Part shown: positions 55,654 to 64,000 of the stretch, piece by piece
How positions within the stretch are numbered: position 1 is the stretch's first letter
Layout of the letters: each line of letters begins with the position of its first letter
The notes under the pieces: generated by a model
Seen by the model: the letters and a program-made list of their open reading frames with translations, nothing else
Databases searched by the model: none
What the model was told of the DNA's origin: nothing
Position numbers and translations under genes: made by a program
NCBI GenBank assembly: GCA_019359375.1
Contig: JAHHHL010000029.1
Location: 1-64,000, forward strand
Direction: 5' to 3'
Length of the DNA: 64,000 nt
Source: Lyngbya sp. HA4199-MV5
Lineage (GTDB): Bacteria; Cyanobacteriota; Cyanobacteriia; Leptolyngbyales; Leptolyngbyaceae

Positions 55654-57690
55654 TCACTTACTGTAGCTATGGGCATTGCTGCGGACGCGTTCAGCAAGCT
55701 TTTCAGGCACTTCCTGGAGGTGGTCATACTGCCAGTGAAAGAAGCCAACGCCCAGCGTGAGCGATCGCAGTTCTACAATCAGATCGTGCATTTCTGCCTG
55801 GGGGATATGGGCAGCGACTTGATCCCAGCCATACCAGTTGGCTTTGGCATCGTAGCCAAGAATTTGCCCACGGCGACCGCTAATTAACCGCAGTACCTTG
55901 GCTGTAAATTCCGCTGGCACTGAAATTGCCACGTTGAGGATGGGTTCCAGCAGAGTGGGTTCGCATTTAACCATCCCTTCTTGCATTGCCACCCGTGCGG
56001 CTTGCTTAAACGCCTGCTCAGAGCTATCGACGGAGTGGTAGGAGCCACTGGTGAGCGTGACCGCCACATCCACGATCGGAAACCCAAGCGGACCGTGAAT
56101 GAGATACTCGCGGACACCCGTTTCAACAGCGGGAATATATTGACGCGGCACCACCCCACCCACAATTTTCTCGCTAAAGTGAAAGCCTTCTCCACGCGGT
56201 AGGGGTTGGATGTCGAGGTAAACATCGCCAAACTGCCCGTGTCCGCCTGTTTGATGCTTGTACCGCCCACGAACACTGGTGGTCTTGCGAATGGTTTCTT
56301 TGTAAGGTACCTGGGGAAGGTGAGTCTGCATCGGCAGGTTGTATTTGCGCTTGAGGCGATCGAGCGCCACCTGAAGATGGATCTCACCCTGTCCCCAGAG
56401 AATGATCTCATGGGTGGCATCGTGTTGCTCCCAGGCGAGCGCGGGGTCTTCTTCCAGCAGTTTGGCAAGGGCACTACTCAGCTTCACTTCATCGCTGCGT
56501 TTTTCGGCGGCGATCGCCAGGGCAAACACAGGTGCGATCGGCTCGGCTCTGGGCAATTCGCTGACAAGTGACGGCTCTGCAGTGGTGAGAGTGTCACCTG
56601 TTTTGATGCCATCCAGACGACCCAGTGCCACAATGTCTCCTGCCACGGCGGTTGTGAGGCTCTGCTGCTGGTGACCCATGAGCCGATAGATGCCACCGAC
56701 CCGTACACCGTTCAGCACCATGCCATCGGTTAACGTGCCCTGCCAAACGCGCACCAGTGAGAGTTTTCCACCCTGGGGACTGTAGTAGGTTTTCAACACC
56801 TGTGCCAGGGGAGCCGAGGCGTGGAGCGTGATACCCCGATGGTCTGCGGTCGTTTCAGGTTCAGGTGCTTCGCGTAACAGTGCCTGTAGCAGGGGACGCA
56901 CGCCAAAATCACGATCGGTTACGCCAAGGAAGACAGGCACAATCTGGTCGGCACCCAGTTCCAGCTTCAAGTCCTGAAGGATTTCTTCTTGCGGGGGTTC
57001 AATATCATCCAGGAGTTCTTCAAGCAGATGGTCATCAAATTCTGCCAGGGTTTCTAACATTTCGGCGCGGGCTGCCTGCTCTTGTTGACGCAGAGCGTCG
57101 GGTAAGGGCACCGGATCGGCGGGCGCACCAGGATGGTAGTGATAGGCTTGTTCCGTCACCAGGTCGATGAATCCTACCAGCTTTTCACCTTGCCCGATCG
57201 GATATTGGTGAGCGACTAACGGACGACTGGACACCTTTCTGAGGGCTTGCAGCACATCCGTAAAGGCGACATCCGCCCGATCCATTTTGTTGATGAATAC
57301 CAGATGGGGAATGTGCCAGTCATCCAGAAACTTGAAGAGGGGAGCCAGGGTGAGCACCCGATCGGCGACAGGTTCGCACACGACCACCACAGCATCCACG
57401 CCAATGAGCGCATGGCACGTTTCTTGAGCAAACTCAATGGAGCCAGGGCAATCCAGAAAGGTAAAACGAACGCCGCCGTACTGGGTACTGGCGGCGTTAA
57501 TTTCTACAGTCATCTGGCGATCGCGGGCTTCTGGGCTGCTATCTCCCACGGTGTTTCTGTCCTGAACCTTCCCTTTGCGCGTGACAGCCTCTGTAACCGA
57601 CAGAATGCTCTCCAATAAGGTGGTTTTACCGCTGAGATAGGGACCCACGATCGCCACGTTTCGGGTTCCCGGCAATACGTTCTCGTTCAT
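55654..57690 (-). CDS. elongation factor G-like GTPase (EF-G paralogue)
   Basis: VAIVGPYLSGKTTLLESIL; FLDCPGSIEF; FINKMDRAD; C-terminal EF-G domains IV/V (PILNVAISVPAEFTAKVLRLISGRRGQILGYD). Confidence 0.85.
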   Translation of the reverse strand: MNENVLPGTRNVAIVGPYLSGKTTLLESILSVTEAVTRKGKVQDRNTVGDSSPEARDRQMTVEINAASTQYGGVRFTFLDCPGSIEFAQETCHALIGVDAVVVVCEPVADRVLTLAPLFKFLDDWHIPHLVFINKMDRADVAFTDVLQALRKVSSRPLVAHQYPIGQGEKLVGFIDLVTEQAYHYHPGAPADPVPLPDALRQQEQAARAEMLETLAEFDDHLLEELLDDIEPPQEEILQDLKLELGADQIVPVFLGVTDRDFGVRPLLQALLREAPEPETTADHRGITLHASAPLAQVLKTYYSPQGGKLSLVRVWQGTLTDGMVLNGVRVGGIYRLMGHQQQSLTTAVAGDIVALGRLDGIKTGDTLTTAEPSLVSELPRAEPIAPVFALAIAAEKRSDEVKLSSALAKLLEEDPALAWEQHDATHEIILWGQGEIHLQVALDRLKRKYNLPMQTHLPQVPYKETIRKTTSVRGRYKHQTGGHGQFGDVYLDIQPLPRGEGFHFSEKIVGGVVPRQYIPAVETGVREYLIHGPLGFPIVDVAVTLTSGSYHSVDSSEQAFKQAARVAMQEGMVKCEPTLLEPILNVAISVPAEFTAKVLRLISGRRGQILGYDAKANWYGWDQVAAHIPQAEMHDLIVELRSLTLGVGFFHWQYDHLQEVPEKLAERVRSNAHSYSK

Positions 57691-57933
57691 AAATTCCTCG
57701 CCAGCAACTAAACAACAATTGGCTGGCTTAAACGAGAACGGCTTTGCTAAAACCTGAAGTTAAAGCCAGTCAGTCACCTTCCAGAAGGAGGACACGACGG
57801 TTGCGTCAACGAACTGGAATAGCGTTGTCATTGATTGTGGGGATCATTCAACAGAGGCACTGAAAATCTGCGGTTTGTCTTAAGGAAGGGTTAAACATTC
57901 CTAAAGTAATGTCTCTTTATTTTGACCTTGCGG

Positions 57934-60129
57934 TTATGAATCAGGGGTGGTGCCAGTGGGATGCTCTTTGGATACCTGGGCAACTTTTTGAGCGATGTCG
58001 GGATTGTAAAGCCGCAGATAATTCCAGTAGTTTTCAAACACCGATTTGACGTAGCCTTTCGTTTCGTCGTAGGGAATATTTTCCACGAAAACATCCGGAT
58101 CTTGCTGTCCCGCTTTCGCCAGCCAGCCGCCAACCGCTCCGGGTCCAGCATTGTAGCTTGCCACTGCGAGCATGGAGTTCCCATCATACTCCTGGTGCGT
58201 GTAGTCCAGATACCAGGTGCCGAGCTTGATGTTATCGTCTGGATCGTTCAGTTGGTATTGCTTGAGTTTGATTTGCTTGGCAATCCAGGCTCCTGTATCG
58301 GGCATGACCTGCATCAAACCTGTGGCACCCACACTCGATCGAATCCCAGGCATAAAGCGCGATTCCTGGCGGATGAGGGCTGTCACCAACAGAGGGTTGA
58401 GCTGCCGTTCTTGAGACCAGGCTTCGATCGGCTCCAGGTAGGGGAAGGGATACAGTGCTTGCCAGTAAGACGCTTTCTGCTTGAGCGATCGATACTGCGA
58501 CTGTTCTTCGGGCTTGTCTCGTTCACTCAGAAAGGACACCATAAAGATGCCGTCGAGATAATCCCCCACGCCAAGTCGCATCACCCCATCGGTGAACTGT
58601 TCTGCCACTGTCGGCTGCATGGGGTCTCGGAATTCGACCTGCCACAGTTTCCAGGCTTCGCGGTCTTGCCCTAGCTGAAACAGTTCTTTGAGCACCGTCG
58701 AGCCAACGGGCAACTCTGGGCGAGTGGTGGGACGCGTCACTTCGGGTTTTAGCTGACGCACACTGTTAAAATCGCCAACCTGCCAACCCAGCCTGGAAGC
58801 CGATCGCCACGCGTAGTACGACTGGGGATAGCGTTCCAGCACCTGCTCATAGGCGGCTTTTGCTTCTTTCTCTTTACCCAACTGTTCTGCCCATTTGCCA
58901 CTCCAAAACGTGGCTTCTGGCGCTTCTTCGCTGGTGGGGTTGTGTGCCATCAGAGATTCTGCCCACACCCGCGCCGACTGAGGGTCGTTGGCGGCTCCCC
59001 GCTCTTGAGCCAGCGTCCATCGCAGGGAAGCCGCCGCATCCGATTTGCTGTAGCGCATGAGTAAAGTTTGTCGCACAGCCGTCGCATACTTGAGGCTATT
59101 TTGCTGCTCCAGAATCTTGGCTTTTTCAAGCAATGCCTCGTCTGCTTTGGCTGGAAAACGTCGCACCACCTGATCAAGGTAGGCTATAGCCTGGGTTGGT
59201 TCGGTGATCTTGGCGAGTCGCAGCAGTGCCAAAGCCGTTTCGCTGGCGTTCGGAAAGTCCTGTACGGCACGCTGGTATGCCTGGGTTGCCCCTCCTTTCT
59301 CACCAAGCTGTAAGCCCCGCCCAATGCGGTAAGCATTTCGTGCCGTATAGGGAGCACGAGCGTAAGCTGCCCCTGCCTTACCATAAATCTGCTTTTCCCA
59401 ATAGCCAAAGGCGATCGCTTCCCAGTCTTCAGGCTTAAGTTGCGCTGCATACTGACCGGTGAGCGTATCCAGAACGGTGAGGTAGTTTTGGGCGTAAAGG
59501 GCGTGCTTGGCGATGAGCAAAAGCAATTGTGGCTGCTTGGGGTTTTGCTTCAGGCGTTGCTGTGCCAGCGCGATCGTGCTGGGGTGTGACGGAAACTGGG
59601 CGATCGCCTGATCGGCATAGCGAGGGTTGTCTTGCCCCAAAGCGGCTAGAGCATCCGCTGCCACTGGATGTTTCGGATGGTCTTTAAGGATTTGCTGCCA
59701 GGTTGCCTGGGCTTTCGTGCGATCGCCCACCTGCTCATACGCCTGCGCTCGCTGTTTGAGCACATATGCTGCCAGCACGGTATAGTTCTCTTCTAAGCCT
59801 TGCAGGGAGGCGAGGGCTTGTTTGCCCTGTCCCTTTTCGATCAACTCGGATGCCAGCAAGTAGCGGGCGCGGTTACGTTCTACTGAATCTTTGCCCTTGG
59901 TGGCAACTGTCTCCAAGGCTTTTGTCCGCTGGGCTGGCGGCAGAGCTTTAAACGCGCTCACGGGTTTGTGACTGTCGCTGACAGCGGTTGTCGTATCCAG
60001 CGCGATCGATGATGCCTCTTGTTTACCGTGCTTCAGGATTGGGATTGCCGCTCCAACCACGAGCGCACTGAGTGCCGCTAACCCTATACCAATCTGGATT
60101 TTGCGTTGCTTCAGCATGAAGCCTCCCAA
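57934..60129 (-). CDS. soluble lytic murein transglycosylase-like protein (TPR + SLT domain)
   Basis: LNPLLVTALIRQESRFMPGIRSSVGATGLMQVMPDTGAWIA...MLAVASYNAGPGAVGGWL; N-terminal TPR-like helices. Confidence 0.88.
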   Translation of the reverse strand: MGGFMLKQRKIQIGIGLAALSALVVGAAIPILKHGKQEASSIALDTTTAVSDSHKPVSAFKALPPAQRTKALETVATKGKDSVERNRARYLLASELIEKGQGKQALASLQGLEENYTVLAAYVLKQRAQAYEQVGDRTKAQATWQQILKDHPKHPVAADALAALGQDNPRYADQAIAQFPSHPSTIALAQQRLKQNPKQPQLLLLIAKHALYAQNYLTVLDTLTGQYAAQLKPEDWEAIAFGYWEKQIYGKAGAAYARAPYTARNAYRIGRGLQLGEKGGATQAYQRAVQDFPNASETALALLRLAKITEPTQAIAYLDQVVRRFPAKADEALLEKAKILEQQNSLKYATAVRQTLLMRYSKSDAAASLRWTLAQERGAANDPQSARVWAESLMAHNPTSEEAPEATFWSGKWAEQLGKEKEAKAAYEQVLERYPQSYYAWRSASRLGWQVGDFNSVRQLKPEVTRPTTRPELPVGSTVLKELFQLGQDREAWKLWQVEFRDPMQPTVAEQFTDGVMRLGVGDYLDGIFMVSFLSERDKPEEQSQYRSLKQKASYWQALYPFPYLEPIEAWSQERQLNPLLVTALIRQESRFMPGIRSSVGATGLMQVMPDTGAWIAKQIKLKQYQLNDPDDNIKLGTWYLDYTHQEYDGNSMLAVASYNAGPGAVGGWLAKAGQQDPDVFVENIPYDETKGYVKSVFENYWNYLRLYNPDIAQKVAQVSKEHPTGTTPDS

Positions 60130-60469
60130 TATGGGCTGAAATCTCCCTGTGAATTTAGCATTTTTAAACGAAAGTGACCGCTTAATTTAAGCCAAATGAT
60201 AGACTCTGACGCACGAATTTATGCATACAACGACAGAGGGCAGAAGCAGGGAAGGCAGAGGGCAGAGGGCTGTGCGTTCCTTTTGTTTTCAAGACAAGAT
60301 TAAAGTGCATCGCAGTAGATATCTGTAGGCAAGGGTTTTGCTATGAAGCAACAGCAAAGTCGATCGCGGATGGCTCAAACCTGCCCCTGAGACTGACTTT
60401 TTTTGCCATACCTATTTTTAGTCCGACTAAAAGGCTTCAAGGTTTTGCAAGAACCATCAATCACGCCTT

Positions 60470-60525
60470 CTGCCTCCTGCCTTACCTTCTGCCCTCTGCC
60501 TCCTGCCTCCTGCCTCCTCCTGCTT
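60470..60525. repeat. TGCCTCC-type heptamer tandem repeat
   Basis: ctgcctcctgccttaccttctgccctctgcctcctgcctcctgcctcctcctgc. Confidence 0.7.
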
Positions 60526-62357
60526 TACGTCTCCAGCAGTTGCAGCTTGTACAGGCTGGCATACAGTCCACCCTGGCTGAGAAGTTCTTCATGGCTACCT
60601 GATTCGACCAGTTGACCGCGCTTGAGGACGAGGATGCGATCGCAGTTGCGAATGGTAGACAAACGGTGCGCGATAATAATGGCAGTACGGTTTTCCAGCA
60701 AATGATCCAGCGCGTCTTGAATCAGTGCTTCGGTGCCCACATCCAGACTGGCGGTGGCTTCATCCAGCACCAGAATGCGCGGTTCACGGATGGCAGCACG
60801 AGCAAAGGCTAGCAGTTGCTTTTGTCCGCCCGACAGGTTGGTGCCTCGTTCACGGAGGGGTGTATCGTACCCCTGGGGCAGTTGTTCGATCAGGGCAGAA
60901 ACATTGGTGCGTTCGGCGGCAGATTGAATGGCAGCAAAGGGATACGTTTCACCCAGCGTAATGTTGCTTTTCACGTCGCCTGCAAACACAAAGCCGTCTT
61001 GCAAAATCACGCCCATGTGGCGGCGCAGTTCGGTTTGGGGCAGATCACGAATATTCACCCCATCCACCAAAATGCAGCCTTCTGTCACCTCATACAAGCG
61101 GCTTAGCAACCGAATAATGGAACTTTTGCCTGCACCTGTGGGACCCACCAACGCGACTTTTTCACCGGGGCGAATGGTGAAGTTAAGATCGTGCAGCACG
61201 TATTCGCCTTCCTTGTAAGCAAAGGAGACATGCTCAAAGCGGATTTCGCCTGTAGTGGCTTCAGCACGGCTGTCCAGCGTTTTAGGATGTTCGGGATCGC
61301 GGATGTCGATCGACTCATTAAAAATATCACTGACCCGCTCTACAGCCGTGAACCCAGCTTGAATGGCGGTGAACTTTTCCGCAAACTGACGCAGGGGATC
61401 GAACAGACGTTGAGAGAACAAAATAAAGGTTGAAAGTTGACCCAGGTTGAGCGTTTGATCGAGAATGAAGCGCCCACCGAGCCAGAGGACAGACGCGATC
61501 GCCGCCAGCGAAATCCACTCCAGCGTGGCGGAAATAGCGGAATCGTGAAAGATGGTTTTATCAACCTCTTTGATGTAGCGCAGATTGCTGGTGCGAAACA
61601 GATCGGCGTTAAAGGCTTCGCGGCGAAAAAGCTGTACAACATTAATGCCGACAATATTTTCTTGTAAGGTCGAATTGAGCGTAGACAATTCTTCGCGCGA
61701 TTTGTAGTTGGCTTTGCGATACTGCTGCTGAAAGTAAATGATCAGCGCTGTCGCTGGAATGAGCATCGCGGTTAGCAACAGCGCCAACTGCCATTGCAGC
61801 AAGAACATGGCGATCGCAATCACAATGATTGAAAACAAATCGCCCAAAATGCCGATCGCGCCTGTGGAGAATACATCCCCCAACGCTTCCACATCGCTGG
61901 TGAGACGGGTAATCAAGCGTCCAACCGGGGTGCGATCGAAAAAGCGCATTGCCAGCGACGTGACGTGGTGAAACAAATCGGCGCGAATGTCTGCCGTAAT
62001 GCGCTGCCCCATTTTCTGCACGAGAAACCCCTGTCGCGCATCAAAGAAGGTACGCAGAATCAGCGTCAGCAGCAATAGCCCTGCCAGCAGATTAATGCCA
62101 TCCGTGAGGGACATTTGACGCAGAAACCCCCAGGTGGTTGGTTCTTGCCGAACGAGGGAAATCGCTTCACCAATCAAAATGGGCTGCATGGCTCCGGCGA
62201 TCGCCGTGGGCACCAGCAGCGCAAACGACCATGCCAGTAGCCGCTTGTCTCGCAGCCCATATTCTGCCAACCGCATAAACAAGCGCCAGTCGGTTTCGCG
62301 TATCCGTTCTCGCACGGGGCGATCGGGTTTTGGTGAAGGGGCGATCGAGCCAGTCAT
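60525..62357 (-). CDS. ABC exporter, fused permease and ATP-binding domains (MsbA/MdlB-like)
   Basis: ALVGPTGAGKSSIIRLLSRLYEVTEGCILVDGVNIRDL; LSGGQKQLLAFARAAIREPRILVLDEATASLDVGTE. Confidence 0.9.
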   Translation of the reverse strand: MTGSIAPSPKPDRPVRERIRETDWRLFMRLAEYGLRDKRLLAWSFALLVPTAIAGAMQPILIGEAISLVRQEPTTWGFLRQMSLTDGINLLAGLLLLTLILRTFFDARQGFLVQKMGQRITADIRADLFHHVTSLAMRFFDRTPVGRLITRLTSDVEALGDVFSTGAIGILGDLFSIIVIAIAMFLLQWQLALLLTAMLIPATALIIYFQQQYRKANYKSREELSTLNSTLQENIVGINVVQLFRREAFNADLFRTSNLRYIKEVDKTIFHDSAISATLEWISLAAIASVLWLGGRFILDQTLNLGQLSTFILFSQRLFDPLRQFAEKFTAIQAGFTAVERVSDIFNESIDIRDPEHPKTLDSRAEATTGEIRFEHVSFAYKEGEYVLHDLNFTIRPGEKVALVGPTGAGKSSIIRLLSRLYEVTEGCILVDGVNIRDLPQTELRRHMGVILQDGFVFAGDVKSNITLGETYPFAAIQSAAERTNVSALIEQLPQGYDTPLRERGTNLSGGQKQLLAFARAAIREPRILVLDEATASLDVGTEALIQDALDHLLENRTAIIIAHRLSTIRNCDRILVLKRGQLVESGSHEELLSQGGLYASLYKLQLLET

Positions 62358-62717
62358 AACGTACAGCCGTGAAAAGAACGTGTGAGAAGAGACGTGCTTT
62401 CCAACTGTAGCGTAGTCAGTTTTACTCGCACTCCGTAACGAGTGTTACGGAGAGATTAGTGTCGAGCATTCGTCAAGTCTTTGCAGCAGGTTTCATCAAA
62501 GCTACACATTCATATTCAGTAGAATTACTGGCTTTTTAACGGTGCGTTAGACGCGTCTTAAAGTCCCTGTGGGATGTATGGAGGTTGGTATCCCATCCTT
62601 CTGCAAAACAATCAAACCCACGCAAACCGCCGTAGCAGAAGTGATGGCATCAGGGTGCTTGCCGTTTGTTCCACTCGCACATCAACCATTCATCTACCAC
62701 TAGACACCTCTAAACCT

Positions 62718-64000
62718 ATGGCAGACGTAACTCTCAAGGGCTTTGCCTCACTCCCAGCCGACACCTTTGCAGAAGGACCTCCCGCCGGAAACGGCATCTC
62801 TGGTAACGGGCGCACGGGACCGTTTCCGGGTCAGCCCGTACAGGGCTTTAGCGGCGTACAGTTTGCGGATCAAAATCGCTTCTGGTTTCTGCCAGACAAT
62901 GGTTTTGGTGCCAAAGGAAACAGCGCTGATTTTCTACTGCGAATCTATCAAGTTGATCCTAGCTTTCAGGGAGCAGAAGCGTCGGGTGATGGCAGCGTGA
63001 AGGTTGGCAGCTTTATTCAACTGCGCGACCCTGACAAAAAAGTGCCGTTTGCCATTACGAATGAGAAAACGAGCGATCGCGTCCTCACAGGCGCAGACTT
63101 TGATATTGAATCCTTCGTGCTGGCAGAGGACGGCACGATCTGGGTGGGTGACGAGTTTGGTCCCTTTTTGCTGCACTTTGACGGCACGGGCAAATTGCTG
63201 GATGCCCCCATTGCAACTCCTAACCCCGTCAAGCTGAACACCCTGAATGGTCAGGCTCCACTGGTGATTGGGCATCGGGGTGCCAGTGGTGAATTGCCAG
63301 AGCATACGTTAGAGGCATACAAGCTGGCGATCGAGCGCGGTGCCGATTTTATTGAACCAGATCTGGTTTCCACCAAAGATGGCGTGTTGATTGCCCGCCA
63401 CGAACCCATTTTAGGTGGCACCACCGATGTTGCCAGTCGTCCTGAGTTTGTCGATCGTAAGCGCAGCGGCATCGTTGATGGCGTGCTGTACGAAAACGAA
63501 TTTTTTGCCTCTGACTTCACCCTGGCAGAGATCAAAACCCTGCGGGCGATCATGCCGCAAGGCTTCCGTACCCAGGCATTCAACGGGGTGTTTGAAATTC
63601 CCACGCTGCAAGACGTGATTGAGCTGGTGCAGCAGGTTGAAAAAGATACGGGCAAAAAAATCGGCATCTATCCCGAAACCAAACACCCCACCTATCACGA
63701 TCATTTAGGGCTGTCCCTGGAAGAGCCGCTGCTGGCAACGCTAGAGCAAACAGGCTTCACTGACCCCAGCCGCATTTTCATCCAGTCCTTTGAAGTCGCC
63801 AATCTGAAGAAACTGAACACCAAAACCGACATTCCTCTGGTGCAATTGCTGGATGCCTATGACGTGGATTATGCGACGGGCGACCTGTTGTATCAGGATG
63901 TGAATGCGCGTCCCTACGATTTTGCTGTGGCAGGCGACACTCGCACCTACGCCGATTTGCAAACGCCCGCAGGACTGGCAGAAATTGCCTCCTACGCCGA
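62718..64000 (+). CDS. esterase-like/phytase-like domain fused to glycerophosphodiester phosphodiesterase (3' truncated by window)
   Basis: ATG at 62718 opens a frame with no stop to 64000: [21 protein letters not shown]...[13 protein letters not shown]...[51 protein letters not shown]. Absent from the ORF track because it has no stop in the window. Confidence 0.87.
   Translation, partial: MADVTLKGFASLPADTFAEGPPAGNGISGNGRTGPFPGQPVQGFSGVQFADQNRFWFLPDNGFGAKGNSADFLLRIYQVDPSFQGAEASGDGSVKVGSFIQLRDPDKKVPFAITNEKTSDRVLTGADFDIESFVLAEDGTIWVGDEFGPFLLHFDGTGKLLDAPIATPNPVKLNTLNGQAPLVIGHRGASGELPEHTLEAYKLAIERGADFIEPDLVSTKDGVLIARHEPILGGTTDVASRPEFVDRKRSGIVDGVLYENEFFASDFTLAEIKTLRAIMPQGFRTQAFNGVFEIPTLQDVIELVQQVEKDTGKKIGIYPETKHPTYHDHLGLSLEEPLLATLEQTGFTDPSRIFIQSFEVANLKKLNTKTDIPLVQLLDAYDVDYATGDLLYQDVNARPYDFAVAGDTRTYADLQTPAGLAEIASYA

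Noticed and set aside
57961-58674. 237-aa plus-strand ORF inside the lytic transglycosylase gene
   Set aside because: Antisense shadow of a strongly supported SLT-domain protein.
1-64000. tRNA or rRNA genes
   Set aside because: No convincing cloverleaf or rRNA segment noticed in intergenic gaps; a tRNAscan/Infernal run would be needed to exclude them.

Overview
The window looks like cyanobacterial chromosome: GCGATCGC/HIP1-like palindromes are frequent, as are short heptamer-type tandem repeats, and the gene content fits (ycf46, ycf35/DUF1257, HCP, devBCA). Main blocks: (1) a BMP/PnrA-type ABC importer (3 substrate-binding lipoproteins, 2 permeases, 1 double ATPase) with TA-like pairs nearby; (2) a PaoABC-like molybdenum hydroxylase with XdhC and MocA; (3) a TetR-devBCA-type exporter; (4) about 20 kb (29.8-50.4 kb) that I consider the most interesting. 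It holds a Ycf46 AAA ATPase, two DUF1257 proteins, an apparently complete STM4011/STM4012/STM4013/STM4014/STM4015 cassette (two radical SAM enzymes, a sulfatase-like hydrolase, an ATP-grasp-like protein, an LRR-type protein), seven proteins sharing an N-terminal 'DAVLGGQxPPPxxGAVLGGxEGxxxR' plus HEAT-like module, and Hsp70, GrpE-like and DUF2997 proteins; (5) an ABC importer plus GlnT-like glutamine synthetase operon preceded by a guanidine-I (ykkC) riboswitch with its terminator, with a MITE-like element inserted between the riboswitch and the first gene; (6) an EF-G paralogue, a lytic transglycosylase, an ABC exporter and a truncated phytase-like/GDPD gene. At least two dispersed MITE-like families (one with 3 copies, one with 2) and several palindromic repeats are visible by eye. 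All family names come from sequence recognition and were not checked against any database.
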